Part shown: one piece after another, positions 9,720 through 17,662 of the stretch
Layout: each line of letters opens with the position of its first letter
How positions within the stretch are numbered: the first letter of the stretch is position 1
Source of the DNA: Jeotgalibacillus aurantiacus
GTDB taxonomy: Bacteria; Bacillota; Bacilli; Bacillales; Jeotgalibacillaceae
NCBI RefSeq assembly: GCF_020595125.1
Contig: NZ_JACNMS010000002.1
Location: 1 to 64,000, forward strand
Direction: 5' to 3'
DNA: 64,000 nt
Notes under the pieces: model-generated
What the model was told of the DNA's origin: nothing
Database searches by the model: none
Seen by the model: only the letters and a program-made list of their open reading frames with translations
Translations under genes and position numbers: made by a program

Positions 9720-11060
9720 ATGGCAACAGTCGCATTTCATACATTGGGCTGTAAGGTGAACCATTATGAAACAGAAGCGATTTGGCAGCTTTTCAAGTCA
9801 AATGGCTATGAGCGCGTTGACTATGAACAAACGTCTGACGTTTATGTAATTAACACGTGTACCGTTACAAATACAGGAGATAAAAAAAGCCGCCAGGTGA
9901 TCAGAAGAGCGATCAGGAAAAATCCTGATGCCGTGATTTGTGTCACAGGCTGTTATGCACAGACATCTCCTGCAGAAATTATGGCGATCCCAGGTGTTGA
10001 CATCGTAGTCGGAACACAGGACCGCACAAAAATGCTTGGTTACATTGATCAGTACCGTGAAGAGCGCCAGCCGATCAACGGCGTAACGAACATTATGAAA
10101 AACCGTACGTACGAAGAGCTCGATGTACCTGCGTTTACAGACCGCACGAGAGCCTCGCTGAAAATCCAGGAAGGCTGCAACAACTTCTGTACGTTCTGCA
10201 TCATTCCATGGGCGCGCGGCCTTATGCGTTCACGTGATCCTGAAGAAGTCATCAAACAGGCGCAGCAGCTTGTTGATGCAGGATACAAAGAAATTGTCCT
10301 GACAGGCATCCATACTGGCGGTTACGGTGAGGATATGAAGGATTATAACCTTGCCATGCTGCTGACAGATCTTGAAGCACGCGTGAAAGGTCTGAAGCGA
10401 ATCCGTATTTCTTCAATCGAAGCCAGCCAGTTAACAGACGAAGTCATCGACGTCATCGACCGCTCCAACATGGTTGTAAGACATCTTCACATTCCATTGC
10501 AATCCGGCTCAAACACGGTGCTGAAACGGATGAGAAGAAAATATACGATGGAATTTTTCGCAGAGCGTCTTGAAAAGCTCAAAAAAGCATTGCCTGGTCT
10601 CGCTGTTACATCTGATGTCATTGTTGGATTCCCTGGTGAAACGGAAGAAGAATTCATGGAAACCTACCGCTTCATTCAGGAACAGAAATTCTCAGAGCTG
10701 CACGTGTTCCCATACTCTAAACGTACAGGCACACCTGCAGCAAGAATGGATGATCAGGTTGACGAGGAAGTGAAAAACGAGCGGGTTCACCGCCTGATTT
10801 CCCTGTCAGATCAGCTGGCAAAAGAATATGCTTCCGATTATCAGGATGAAGTGCTCGAAGTCATCCCGGAAGAACAGTACAAAGAAGATCCAACCGGTTC
10901 ACTTTACGTAGGGTATACAGATAACTATCTGAAAGTGATTTTCCCTGCCAATGAAGAAATGGTTGGTAAGCTTGTCAAAGTGAAAATTACGGAGTCAGGT
11001 TATCCGTATAATAAAGGCGAGTTTGTCCGCGTGATGGCGGATGAGCACATGCCGGTATAA
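9720..11060 (+). CDS. mtaB: tRNA t6A37 methylthiotransferase MtaB
   Basis: A 446-residue radical SAM methylthiotransferase that makes ms2t6A at position 37 of tRNAs reading ANN codons. The N-terminal UPF0004 domain (TLGCKVNHYETE, with its own cluster cysteines) precedes the radical SAM triad CNNFCTFC and a C-terminal TRAM domain. The start is the ATG at 9720, with GAGGTGA 7 nt upstream. A GTG at 9711 overlaps the rsmE stop and gives a non-conserved extension. It is the last gene of this operon, ended by the terminator downstream. Confidence 0.96.
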   Translation: MATVAFHTLGCKVNHYETEAIWQLFKSNGYERVDYEQTSDVYVINTCTVTNTGDKKSRQVIRRAIRKNPDAVICVTGCYAQTSPAEIMAIPGVDIVVGTQDRTKMLGYIDQYREERQPINGVTNIMKNRTYEELDVPAFTDRTRASLKIQEGCNNFCTFCIIPWARGLMRSRDPEEVIKQAQQLVDAGYKEIVLTGIHTGGYGEDMKDYNLAMLLTDLEARVKGLKRIRISSIEASQLTDEVIDVIDRSNMVVRHLHIPLQSGSNTVLKRMRRKYTMEFFAERLEKLKKALPGLAVTSDVIVGFPGETEEEFMETYRFIQEQKFSELHVFPYSKRTGTPAARMDDQVDEEVKNERVHRLISLSDQLAKEYASDYQDEVLEVIPEEQYKEDPTGSLYVGYTDNYLKVIFPANEEMVGKLVKVKITESGYPYNKGEFVRVMADEHMPV

Positions 11061-11071
11061 CCGTTAGCTGT

Positions 11072-11104
11072 AAGGGTGGGACATATTTGTGTCTCACCCT
11101 TTTG
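11072..11104 (+). terminator. Terminator after mtaB
   Basis: AAGGGTGGGACA and TGTCTCACCCTT form a 12-bp stem with a single mismatch, followed by TTTT. It ends the long hrcA-to-mtaB operon. Confidence 0.85.
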
Positions 11105-11173
11105 GTATTTATTGTGCAAACTGTGCCAGGTCAATCTTTCGTGTTGGCGGCTGTTTTGAGAGTCTGATTCAAA

Positions 11174-11303
11174 AGTCACTGAACTCACAAATTCCTGTCT
11201 AAGCTCACAAACTCGTTGCCTAACCAGACGAACTTCGCGTCTAACCTGACGAACCCATGGCCGAAGCTTACAAATTCCTCATGTAACCTCACGAACTCGT
11301 ACC
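11174..11303. repeat. 21-bp tandem repeat block A
   Basis: About six degenerate units follow the pattern AAnCTSACRAAYTC plus a variable 7-bp spacer (period 21 bp). The block is 130 bp long and is repeated at 11359-11488 with about 85-90% identity. No ribosome binding site or shared reading frame is present, so it is treated as non-coding. Confidence 0.8.
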
Positions 11304-11323
11304 GCGGACATCCAGAAGTGTCC
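11304..11323. repeat. Small palindrome between repeat blocks
   Basis: CGGACA and TGTCCG form a 6-bp stem around an 8-nt loop, just after block A. It has no equivalent after block B. Confidence 0.4.
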
Positions 11324-11358
11324 GACGGCTCATGTTGGATTAAAATTTATAGTCCAAT

Positions 11359-11488
11359 AGTCACTGAACTCACAAATTCCTGTCCAAACTCACAAACCCG
11401 CCGCCTAACCTGACGAACTTCGCGTTTAACCTGACGAACTCATGGTCGAAGCTCACAAATTCCTATGGTAACCTGACGAACCGGTTCC
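11359..11488. repeat. 21-bp tandem repeat block B (copy of block A)
   Basis: The second 130-bp block begins with the same AGTCACTGAACTCACAAATT as block A and lies 185 bp downstream of it. The units are the same 21-bp type. The 185-bp offset is not a multiple of three, so the two blocks would not share a frame if translated. Confidence 0.8.
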
Positions 11489-11532
11489 ACCATCCAAATC
11501 ACATCTTCCACCATAAAGAAAAAATAGCGCTT

Positions 11533-11555
11533 CTATTCGATTAATGTTAGAATAG
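11533..11555 (+). promoter_or_regulatory. Candidate deoC promoter and operator
   Basis: CTATTC and GAATAG form an inverted repeat overlapping a possible -10 (TAGAAT, 11548-11553). deoC genes are often controlled by DeoR-type repressors, but this site does not clearly match a consensus I know. Confidence 0.3.
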
Positions 11556-11587
11556 GTACGTACATCTGACGAAAAGGAGAATTTATC

Positions 11588-12256
11588 ATGACATCTATCG
11601 CAAAAATGATCGATCATACATTACTAAAACCAGAAGCAACAAAGGAACAAATCACAAAACTTTGTGAAGAAGCTGCAGAACATGGCTTTATGTCTGTATG
11701 CGTAAATCCTGCATGGGTAAAGCTTTCAAGTGAACTGCTTGCAGGAACTGATGTGAAAGTTTGTACAGTTATCGGATTCCCTCTTGGTGCATCTGCTTCT
11801 GAAACAAAAGCATTTGAAACGAAGCAGGCGATTGAAGACGGAGCAACTGAAGTGGACATGGTCATCAATATCGGTGCACTGAAGAGCGGAGATGCCGAGA
11901 CTGTGAAAACAGACATTCAGGCAGTAACAGCTGCTGCAAAAGGCAAAGCCCTTACAAAGGTGATTATTGAAACATCACTTTTAACTGACGAAGAAAAGGT
12001 AACTGCTTGTGAGCTTTCAGTTGAAGCAGGTGCTGACTACGTTAAAACGTCTACCGGATTTAATGGTGGCGGTGCAACACCTGAAGACATCGCTTTAATG
12101 CGTAAGACAGTAGGGCCGGACCTTGGTGTGAAAGCTTCAGGCGGAGTGCGCTCAGCTGAAGATGCACAGGCAATGATCGAAGCGGGAGCAACACGTATCG
12201 GAGCAAGCTCTGGTATTCAGATTGTTCAGGGACAGGTTGCAGACAGCGACTACTAA
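11588..12256 (+). CDS. deoC: Deoxyribose-phosphate aldolase
   Basis: A 222-residue class I aldolase that splits 2-deoxyribose 5-phosphate into acetaldehyde and glyceraldehyde 3-phosphate in deoxynucleoside catabolism. The TIM barrel carries the Schiff-base lysine in [11 protein letters not shown] and the second conserved lysine in [10 protein letters not shown]. The Shine-Dalgarno AAGGAGA lies 7-8 nt before the ATG. It is flanked by a repeat array and a terminator, so it is monocistronic here. In B. subtilis deoC sits elsewhere with nupC and pdp, so its position before rpsU is a local arrangement. Confidence 0.97.
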   Translation: MTSIAKMIDHTLLKPEATKEQITKLCEEAAEHGFMSVCVNPAWVKLSSELLAGTDVKVCTVIGFPLGASASETKAFETKQAIEDGATEVDMVINIGALKSGDAETVKTDIQAVTAAAKGKALTKVIIETSLLTDEEKVTACELSVEAGADYVKTSTGFNGGGATPEDIALMRKTVGPDLGVKASGGVRSAEDAQAMIEAGATRIGASSGIQIVQGQVADSDY

Positions 12257-12265
12257 ACTCAACTT

Positions 12266-12308
12266 AAAAAACCTCCTTTCAGATGCCTTTTCTGTCAGGA
12301 GGTTTTTT
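12266..12308 (+). terminator. Terminator after deoC
   Basis: AAAAAACCTCCT and AGGAGGTTTTTT form a 12-bp stem around a 19-nt loop, ending in six T. Confidence 0.9.
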
Positions 12309-12332
12309 CGTGCTGAATCTTCTGAATGGGTG

Positions 12333-12361
12333 TTGACCGGTGGAAATTGTTATATTATACT
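12333..12361 (+). promoter_or_regulatory. Sigma-A promoter of rpsU-yqeY
   Basis: TTGACC and TATACT are separated by exactly 17 bp. The predicted start point, near 12368, lies at the foot of the first leader hairpin. Confidence 0.8.
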
Positions 12362-12370
12362 GTATAAGTA

Positions 12371-12446
12371 CATGGGAATTCCCCATGAATGCCAGTAAGT
12401 ATCCCTATCTTACTGCATGCAATGAAGAATAATATTTTATTATTCT
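12371..12446 (+). promoter_or_regulatory. Three-hairpin leader of rpsU
   Basis: Three consecutive stems lie in the leader: CATGGG/CCCATG (12371-12387), CAGTAAG/CTTACTG extended by flanking pairs (12389-12418), and AGAATAATA/TATTATTCT (12426-12446). None ends in a terminator T run. The layout suggests a structured leader for S21 autoregulation or mRNA stability, which is an inference. Confidence 0.5.
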
Positions 12447-12495
12447 CTTTGCCTGAATATGTAAGCGTAGTGTGTTCGGAGGGAGGGAATTAGAG

Positions 12496-12669
12496 ATGTC
12501 AAAAACGGTCGTTCGCAAAAACGAATCACTCGAAGATGCTCTTCGCCGCTTTAAAAAGACTACATCAAAGGCTGGTACTCTTCAGGAGTTCAGAAAGCGT
12601 GAATTTTATGAAAAGCCAAGCGTAAAGCGTAAGAAAAAGTCTGAAGCTGCAAGAAAGCGCAAGTTCTAA
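12496..12669 (+). CDS. rpsU: Small ribosomal subunit protein bS21
   Basis: A 57-residue, highly basic bS21: it begins [20 protein letters not shown] and ends in a Lys/Arg-rich tail ([13 protein letters not shown]). The ATG at 12496 follows a GGAGGGAGGG Shine-Dalgarno, and an upstream in-frame ATG at 12472 precedes that site and is rejected. It binds near the anti-Shine-Dalgarno of 16S rRNA. It is cotranscribed with yqeY, as in B. subtilis. Confidence 0.98.
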   Translation: MSKTVVRKNESLEDALRRFKKTTSKAGTLQEFRKREFYEKPSVKRKKKSEAARKRKF

Positions 12670-12692
12670 TATAGGAATAGAAGGTGCATGAA

Positions 12693-13139
12693 GTGAGTCT
12701 AGTCAATCAGCTTAATCAGGATATGAAAACGGCTATGAAAAACAGAGAAAAAGATCGTCTTTCTGTGATCAGGATGGTGAAGTCTGCTCTTCAGAATGAA
12801 GGTTACAGACTGAATCGCCAGGAACTGACTGAGGAAGAGGAGCTTACTGTTTTAAGCCGTGAACTTAAACAGCGAAGAGATTCCTATCAGGAGTTTCAAG
12901 CTGCTGGCAGAGATGATCTGACGGCGAAGCTTCAGCAAGAAATTGCCCTGCTTGAAACCTATATGCCAAAGCAGTTAACAGAAGAAGAGCTTGAATCAGT
13001 AGTCATCGAGACGATTAAAGAGACGAATGCTTCCTCTAAGGCTGATATGGGCAAGGTAATGAGTGCAATTATGCCGAAAGTTAAAGGTAAAGCTGATGGA
13101 GCGCTTGTTAATAAAAAGGTTCTTCAGCACTTATCATAA
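12693..13139 (+). CDS. yqeY: GatB/YqeY domain protein
   Basis: A 148-residue YqeY-family protein, all helical, with the C-terminal [21 protein letters not shown] motif shared with the tail of GatB. The motif suggests tRNA interaction, but the role of free-standing YqeY is not firmly established. GTG at 12693 is chosen because AAGGTG lies 6 nt upstream and the family start is MSL; a GTG at 12684 is in frame but lies inside that site. It follows rpsU by 23 bp. Confidence 0.9.
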   Translation: MSLVNQLNQDMKTAMKNREKDRLSVIRMVKSALQNEGYRLNRQELTEEEELTVLSRELKQRRDSYQEFQAAGRDDLTAKLQQEIALLETYMPKQLTEEELESVVIETIKETNASSKADMGKVMSAIMPKVKGKADGALVNKKVLQHLS

Positions 13140-13140
13140 A

Positions 13141-13256
13141 ACTGATTTTTATTACATGAATCAGTTCGGTACACAAATCAAGCCGCGACAAAACATGTCG
13201 CGGCTTGATTATTTTTATCCGATCTGCACAAAATGTAATAAGAATCAGTTTTTTTT
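13141..13256 (+). terminator. Nested double-hairpin terminator after yqeY
   Basis: The inner hairpin is a perfect 15-bp stem (AATCAAGCCGCGACA, 13176-13190, with its complement at 13196-13210) followed by TATTTTTA. An outer 17-bp stem, with its arms at 13141-13157 and 13233-13249 (one mismatch), encloses it and is followed by eight T. The structure could fold as either or both. Confidence 0.85.
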
Positions 13257-13320
13257 GAAACTTTTTAAAAGTACATACGTATTAAAGTCAAAGCTATATT
13301 TTAGGGAAAGGGGGATCTCA

Positions 13321-14631
13321 GTGATTCGTAAAGGAGTTGTACTGCTTTTAGCTGCTGCAGTCATCTTCTCGCTTATTTCTTTTGTTCATCCTGCTTCAGC
13401 ATCCGGTCGTACCGTTTTTGTGGCACCGATTGAAAACGAGGTGGAACGGGGGCTTGCTTCATTTTTACAAAGATCCATTAATGAAGCAGAAGAAAGCGGC
13501 GCGGAAACAATTGTATTTGAGCTTGATACACCGGGTGGACTTGTGGATGCCGCGGAAGATATAGGAGAAATTTTTTCTGATACTGATCTTGAAATTATTG
13601 CCTACGTCAATCCAAACGCCATTTCAGCGGGGGCATATATCGCTTTAAATGCAGACGACATATATTTTTCTGAAAATGGAAAAATGGGTGCTGCAGCGGT
13701 AATCACATCTTCTGGTGGTGACGCTGACCTTAAGGCTCAGAGCAATTGGCTTGCGGCGATGACAAATGCTGCTGTTAATTCTGGAAAAGACCCTGAAATC
13801 GCTGAAGCTATGGTTGATTCATCCGTGTCAATTCCCGGAATTGTTGAAGAGGGGGAGCTTTTGACATTAACCCCGGCGGTTGCTGAAGAAGTTGGTTATT
13901 CAAATGGTACGGTTAATAGTATCGATGAACTATTGATGGCACTTGGATATGAGGATGCGGAGGTCATTAACCTTGAGCCCACATTCCTTGAGAATGTAGC
14001 ACGATTTATCACTAATCCAATCGTGGTTCCGATTCTGCTGTCTATTGCAAGCATCGGGCTGGTGGTAGAGCTGTATTCTCCCGGCTTCGGTGTGGCAGGC
14101 ACTATGGGGCTCGTTGCTCTGATGATGTTTTTCTTCGGGCATCTCGTCGCGGGGTTGGCTGGTCTTGAGGTCGTCATTTTACTGCTGATCGGGATTGCGC
14201 TGATCATAGCGGAGTTTTTTGTCCCCGGCGGTATTCTTGGTATAGCCGGGCTTGCGGCGGTCATTGCAAGTATCTTACTTGCCGGTAACAGTATTGTATA
14301 TATGGGAATCGCAGTTTCTATTGCAATACTTGCCGGAGTAATTGGGATGGTGATTATGGTGAAATTTTTAGGGAAAAACCTTCACCTATTAAAGAAAATT
14401 ATTTTAAGTGATTCAACGAATACTGAAAGCGGCTACGTTTCCAATGTGAACCGTCATGAACTGATCGGCCAGATTGGTAAAACAAGAACGGCCCTCAGAC
14501 CATCCGGTACCATCATCATTGCAGATGAACGCATTGATGCCGTTTCGGAAGGCAGTTACATCGATAAGGATAAGGATGTAAAAGTCGTAAAAGTTGAAGG
14601 TTCAAGAATTGTTGTCAGAGAAGTTAATTAA
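13321..14631 (+). CDS. NfeD family membrane protein (ClpP-like serine protease domain)
   Basis: A 436-residue YqeZ-type NfeD protein. A signal peptide (IRKGVVLLLAAAVIFSLISF) leads to an extracytoplasmic ClpP-class domain (about 40-220) with NAISAGAYIALNADD, where the Ser is the likely nucleophile. Four or so membrane helices follow, then a C-terminal OB-fold NfeD domain. The GTG at 13321 follows GGGGGA; the open frame extends far upstream through yqeY and the terminator and is not coding there. It sits directly before floA, the standard NfeD-flotillin pair thought to organise membrane microdomains. Confidence 0.93.
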   Translation: MIRKGVVLLLAAAVIFSLISFVHPASASGRTVFVAPIENEVERGLASFLQRSINEAEESGAETIVFELDTPGGLVDAAEDIGEIFSDTDLEIIAYVNPNAISAGAYIALNADDIYFSENGKMGAAAVITSSGGDADLKAQSNWLAAMTNAAVNSGKDPEIAEAMVDSSVSIPGIVEEGELLTLTPAVAEEVGYSNGTVNSIDELLMALGYEDAEVINLEPTFLENVARFITNPIVVPILLSIASIGLVVELYSPGFGVAGTMGLVALMMFFFGHLVAGLAGLEVVILLLIGIALIIAEFFVPGGILGIAGLAAVIASILLAGNSIVYMGIAVSIAILAGVIGMVIMVKFLGKNLHLLKKIILSDSTNTESGYVSNVNRHELIGQIGKTRTALRPSGTIIIADERIDAVSEGSYIDKDKDVKVVKVEGSRIVVREVN

Positions 14632-14649
14632 ATTTAGGGAGTGAATGGA

Positions 14650-15642
14650 ATGGGAACAGAAGCAATTACATTAATTATTATCGTTGTAGCTGCCGTGATT
14701 GCCCTTGGTGTGCTGTTTACATTTGTACCGGTTACGCTATGGATTTCGGCATTGGCTGCAGGTGTTAAAGTCAGCATCTTTACGTTAATCGGGATGAGAT
14801 TAAGAAGGGTAATTCCAAGCCGCGTCATTAATCCGATGATCAAAGCACATAAAGCAGGTGTGGATGTCAGCATTAATCAGCTTGAAAGCCACTATCTTGC
14901 AGGTGGTAACGTAGACCGCGTGGTAAACGCACTCATTGCTGCCCAGCGTGCGAATATTGAGCTTGCCTTTGAACGCTGTGCTGCGATTGACCTTGCGGGT
15001 CGTGACGTCTTACAGGCTGTTCAGATGAGTGTAAACCCTAAGGTAATCGAAACGCCATTTATCGCCGGTGTGGCAATGGATGGGATTGAAGTAAAAGCAA
15101 AGGCGCGTATTACGGTACGTGCAAATATTGACCGTCTTGTCGGTGGTGCGGGTGAAGATACAGTTGTGGCCCGTGTTGGTGAAGGCATTGTCAGTACAAT
15201 CGGTTCAAGTGATAACCATAAGAAAGTGCTTGAAAATCCTGATCTGATTTCACAAACCGTTTTAGGTAAAGGTCTTGATTCAGGTACAGCGTTTGAAATT
15301 CTGTCGATCGATATTGCGGATGTTGACATCGGCAAAAACATCGGTGCTGAACTTCAGACTGAACAGGCTGAGGCAGACAAGAACATTGCCCAGGCGAAAG
15401 CGGAAGAGCGTCGTGCCATGGCCGTAGCGCAGGAACAGGAAATGAGAGCCCGCGTTGAGGAAATGAAGGCGAAGGTTGTGGAAGCGGAAGCAGAGGTACC
15501 GCTTGCGATGGCTGAAGCACTTCGTGAAGGAAATATTGGCGTAATGGACTACATGAATATTAAAAATATTGATGCTGATACGGGGATGCGCGATTCTATC
15601 GGAAAGATCTCCGGTGGCAAAGATGACAGCAAGAAAAAATAA
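14650..15642 (+). CDS. floA: Flotillin-like protein FloA
   Basis: A 330-residue bacterial flotillin (YqfA). A membrane segment (about 5-28) leads into an SPFH/PHB domain ([40 protein letters not shown]) and a C-terminal Glu/Ala-rich coiled coil ([20 protein letters not shown]). It scaffolds membrane microdomains and influences fluidity, signalling and secretion. The start is the ATG at 14650, 9 nt after AGGGAG; a GTG at 14641 is too close to that site. It is 18 bp from nfeD, so the two are cotranscribed. Confidence 0.97.
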   Translation: MGTEAITLIIIVVAAVIALGVLFTFVPVTLWISALAAGVKVSIFTLIGMRLRRVIPSRVINPMIKAHKAGVDVSINQLESHYLAGGNVDRVVNALIAAQRANIELAFERCAAIDLAGRDVLQAVQMSVNPKVIETPFIAGVAMDGIEVKAKARITVRANIDRLVGGAGEDTVVARVGEGIVSTIGSSDNHKKVLENPDLISQTVLGKGLDSGTAFEILSIDIADVDIGKNIGAELQTEQAEADKNIAQAKAEERRAMAVAQEQEMRARVEEMKAKVVEAEAEVPLAMAEALREGNIGVMDYMNIKNIDADTGMRDSIGKISGGKDDSKKK

Positions 15643-15669
15643 GGCCGGGAATGAAAGGAGGCCTGCTCC

Positions 15670-16140
15670 ATGGAACTGATTATCATGGCCATTATTGCTG
15701 GGGTCATCAGTCTCATCAATAATCAGAAGAAAAAAGAGGAGCCGAATGAAAAGCCTAAACCTGCTCCTGTGCCGCAAACCAATCAGCAGCAGCCTCAGAA
15801 AAAAGCAAAAAATCTGCGTGAAACGTTTGATCGTCATGCAAAAGAGCTTGCCAGTGAGTATGAGAAGCAGCGTGCTGAGATTGAAAAATCAAAAACAGGC
15901 AGACAACCTGTAAAAAGACCTGATCGGGTGAAACAGGCCGCTGCCGCAAAAATAGAAGTCGAAAAACCTGCTTCAGCGCCAAGAGTTTCATCATTAAAAT
16001 CGAAAAAAGATCCAATTAAGGAATCGGACCTCACGATCAATGATGGCCTGGATTCAAAGGACCTCGTGAACGGAATCATTTTTTCTGAAGTTCTTGGACC
16101 ACCGCGATCGAAACAGCATTACCGTGGAAATAAAAGATAA
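15670..16140 (+). CDS. Uncharacterised membrane-anchored protein downstream of floA
   Basis: A 156-residue protein with a short N-terminal membrane segment (MELIIMAIIAGVISLI), a long polar Lys/Pro/Gln-rich linker with coiled-coil character (RHAKELASEYEKQRAEIEKS), and a better-ordered C-terminus (DSKDLVNGIIFSEVLGPPRS). A strong GGAGG lies upstream of the ATG, and the gene starts 27 bp after floA. Position and topology suggest an accessory factor of the NfeD/FloA membrane assembly. That is inference, and the family has no function I know. Confidence 0.75.
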   Translation: MELIIMAIIAGVISLINNQKKKEEPNEKPKPAPVPQTNQQQPQKKAKNLRETFDRHAKELASEYEKQRAEIEKSKTGRQPVKRPDRVKQAAAAKIEVEKPASAPRVSSLKSKKDPIKESDLTINDGLDSKDLVNGIIFSEVLGPPRSKQHYRGNKR

Positions 16141-16151
16141 AGTTTTTCATT

Positions 16152-16190
16152 GCCCTCCTTTTGTTTACATATAGTAAACAGAAGGAGGGC
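16152..16190 (+). promoter_or_regulatory. Hairpin sequestering the yqfC ribosome binding site
   Basis: A 17-bp stem (arms 16152-16168 and 16174-16190, one G-T wobble, 5-nt loop ATATA) buries AGAAGGAGGG, the Shine-Dalgarno of yqfC. CATATAGT at 16168-16175 resembles a sigma-E -10, with TCATT about 16 bp upstream as a weak -35. A transcript starting near 16182 would lack the left arm and leave the site free. Confidence 0.55.
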
Positions 16191-16196
16191 TGTTTT

Positions 16197-16484
16197 ATGA
16201 AAACGAAATGGATGCAATCGGCTCAAGCTCTGCTTAGACTACCTGATGATTTGATCTATGACATACCGAAAATTGTCTGGATTGGCAGACAGCTTTTATT
16301 TATCGAAAATCATAAAGGTTTGCTTTATTATTCAGACAGACAAATTGCATTTTCTTCAGGTTGCGGAAAAGTGCTGGTTGCCGGCCGGGATTTGCTGATT
16401 TCTGCTATGACAGGAGAACAGGTCACGATAAGAGGAATGGTTGAAGATGTGAAAATTGACTATGACGCAGGACAGTCGGAATGA
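16197..16484 (+). CDS. yqfC: Sporulation protein YqfC
   Basis: A 95-residue protein of the YqfC/YabP-like family: LRLPDDLIYDIPKIVWIGRQ, then ENHKGLLYYSDRQIAF and VTIRGMVEDVKIDY. In B. subtilis yqfC is a sigma-E dependent mother-cell gene, and its homolog YabP works in the spore coat. The start is the ATG at 16197; the in-frame extension to 16161 runs through the hairpin. The last bases overlap the yqfD start (ATGA), so the two are translationally coupled. Confidence 0.9.
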   Translation: MKTKWMQSAQALLRLPDDLIYDIPKIVWIGRQLLFIENHKGLLYYSDRQIAFSSGCGKVLVAGRDLLISAMTGEQVTIRGMVEDVKIDYDAGQSE

Positions 16485-17662
16485 AACACGCCATTCCAGG
16501 GTATGTACACGTCAGGGTGAAAGGCGATGGGAGAAACTCTCTGCTCGCTGAACTTTCGAAGAAAAAAATTGAAGTTAAGATGCTGAAAGAATCAGCTCCG
16601 GAAGAAATCACGTTTCTTATACCTATCCAGGCTATGAGAAGCTTAAGGCGTGCTGCATTTAAAAAAGGCTGCAAAGTGTCATTGTCCCAGGGGGGAGGGG
16701 CTTATTATTCCCTTTTAAGGCTGCGAAGCAAGATGAGTATGATCATTGCTGCCTGTCTTGCCTGCCTGGTTTTTTGGGGAGGTCTACAGTTTTTATGGGG
16801 GATTGAGGTGGTGGGAGGAAGTCCCGAGGTCCGGCTTGAAACAGAAATGCTCCTGCGGGAGAAAGGTTATCAAAGTGGAGCTTTGTTAAGACAACTGCCA
16901 ACAGAGAAAGAAGTGGTTTCAAAACTTTATCAGAATATTGAGCAGATTTCATGGGCAGGCTTTGACTGGAAGGGAACGAGACTCATTGTACATATTAGAG
17001 AAAAGAAGGAACTGCCACCAGCCTCAAAAAATCAGAATGCCCATCTCGTCGCTTCAAAAACAGGTACTGTACAGAAGATGTTAATTGAAGCTGGTACGCC
17101 GGTAAAGGAGCGCTATCAAGTTGTAAAAAAAGGAGAACTGCTCGTATCGGGCTTCATCGGTGCTGAAGGAAAAGAAAAAGCTGTTCGCGCATCAGGTGAA
17201 GTTTATGCGCACACATGGTATGAAACAGAGGTTGTCATACCTGAAAACACCATCGTGTATTCTTTGTCGGGAAAAGAATACGACTCTTATGCACTACAGG
17301 CAGGCAGTACAAAAACACCTGACATTCACATTAATAAAGAGCATTTTGGCATCCAACAGACGAATAGAAAAATCAAATCTTTTGAATGGTTTGGCTGGGA
17401 ATTGCCGTTCACCATGATTCAAACGGAAAATAGAGAAGTAAAAAAGATAAAGAAAAGATTAACGAAACAACAAATAAGGGAAGCAGGACTGAAAATCGGG
17501 GCCAAAGAGGTTCTAGCCTTAACAAATGGGACGGGCACAATCCTGAAGGAAAAAATTTTGCATGAACAAATTGAGAATGGTAAAGTAAAGCTAACAATCT
17601 ATTACCAAGCATTAGAAGAAATTGCTGAAGTTAAACCTTTTACTGAGGAGACACGCGAATGA
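16481..17662 (+). CDS. yqfD: Sporulation protein YqfD
   Basis: A 393-residue YqfD protein. A cytosolic N-terminal part (about 1-85) is followed by one membrane helix (MSMIIAACLACLVFWGGLQF) and a large domain on the other side with repeated beta-rich segments (WAGFDWKGTRLIVHIREKKE). The family is restricted to spore formers and is required for engulfment-stage sporulation in B. subtilis; its mechanism is not known. It overlaps yqfC upstream and phoH downstream (ATGA), so phoH is read through from it. Confidence 0.93.
   Translation: MKHAIPGYVHVRVKGDGRNSLLAELSKKKIEVKMLKESAPEEITFLIPIQAMRSLRRAAFKKGCKVSLSQGGGAYYSLLRLRSKMSMIIAACLACLVFWGGLQFLWGIEVVGGSPEVRLETEMLLREKGYQSGALLRQLPTEKEVVSKLYQNIEQISWAGFDWKGTRLIVHIREKKELPPASKNQNAHLVASKTGTVQKMLIEAGTPVKERYQVVKKGELLVSGFIGAEGKEKAVRASGEVYAHTWYETEVVIPENTIVYSLSGKEYDSYALQAGSTKTPDIHINKEHFGIQQTNRKIKSFEWFGWELPFTMIQTENREVKKIKKRLTKQQIREAGLKIGAKEVLALTNGTGTILKEKILHEQIENGKVKLTIYYQALEEIAEVKPFTEETRE

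Noticed and set aside
11216-11413. Short + strand ORF with an NLTNS-like heptad repeat over the 21-bp array
   Set aside because: 21 bp gives seven codons by arithmetic. The second block is in another frame, and there is no ribosome binding site.
11174-11488. CRISPR-like spaced repeats
   Set aside because: Units are 21 bp, degenerate and without unique spacers of normal size, and no cas genes are present.
13063-13320. N-terminal extension of the nfeD frame back into yqeY
   Set aside because: It passes through the yqeY end and a double terminator. The GTG at 13321 with GGGGGA and a signal peptide is the proper start.
15280-15837. 185-residue minus-strand ORF across the floA end
   Set aside because: It overlaps floA and the next gene antisense, is Phe/Arg-rich, and has no ribosome binding site.
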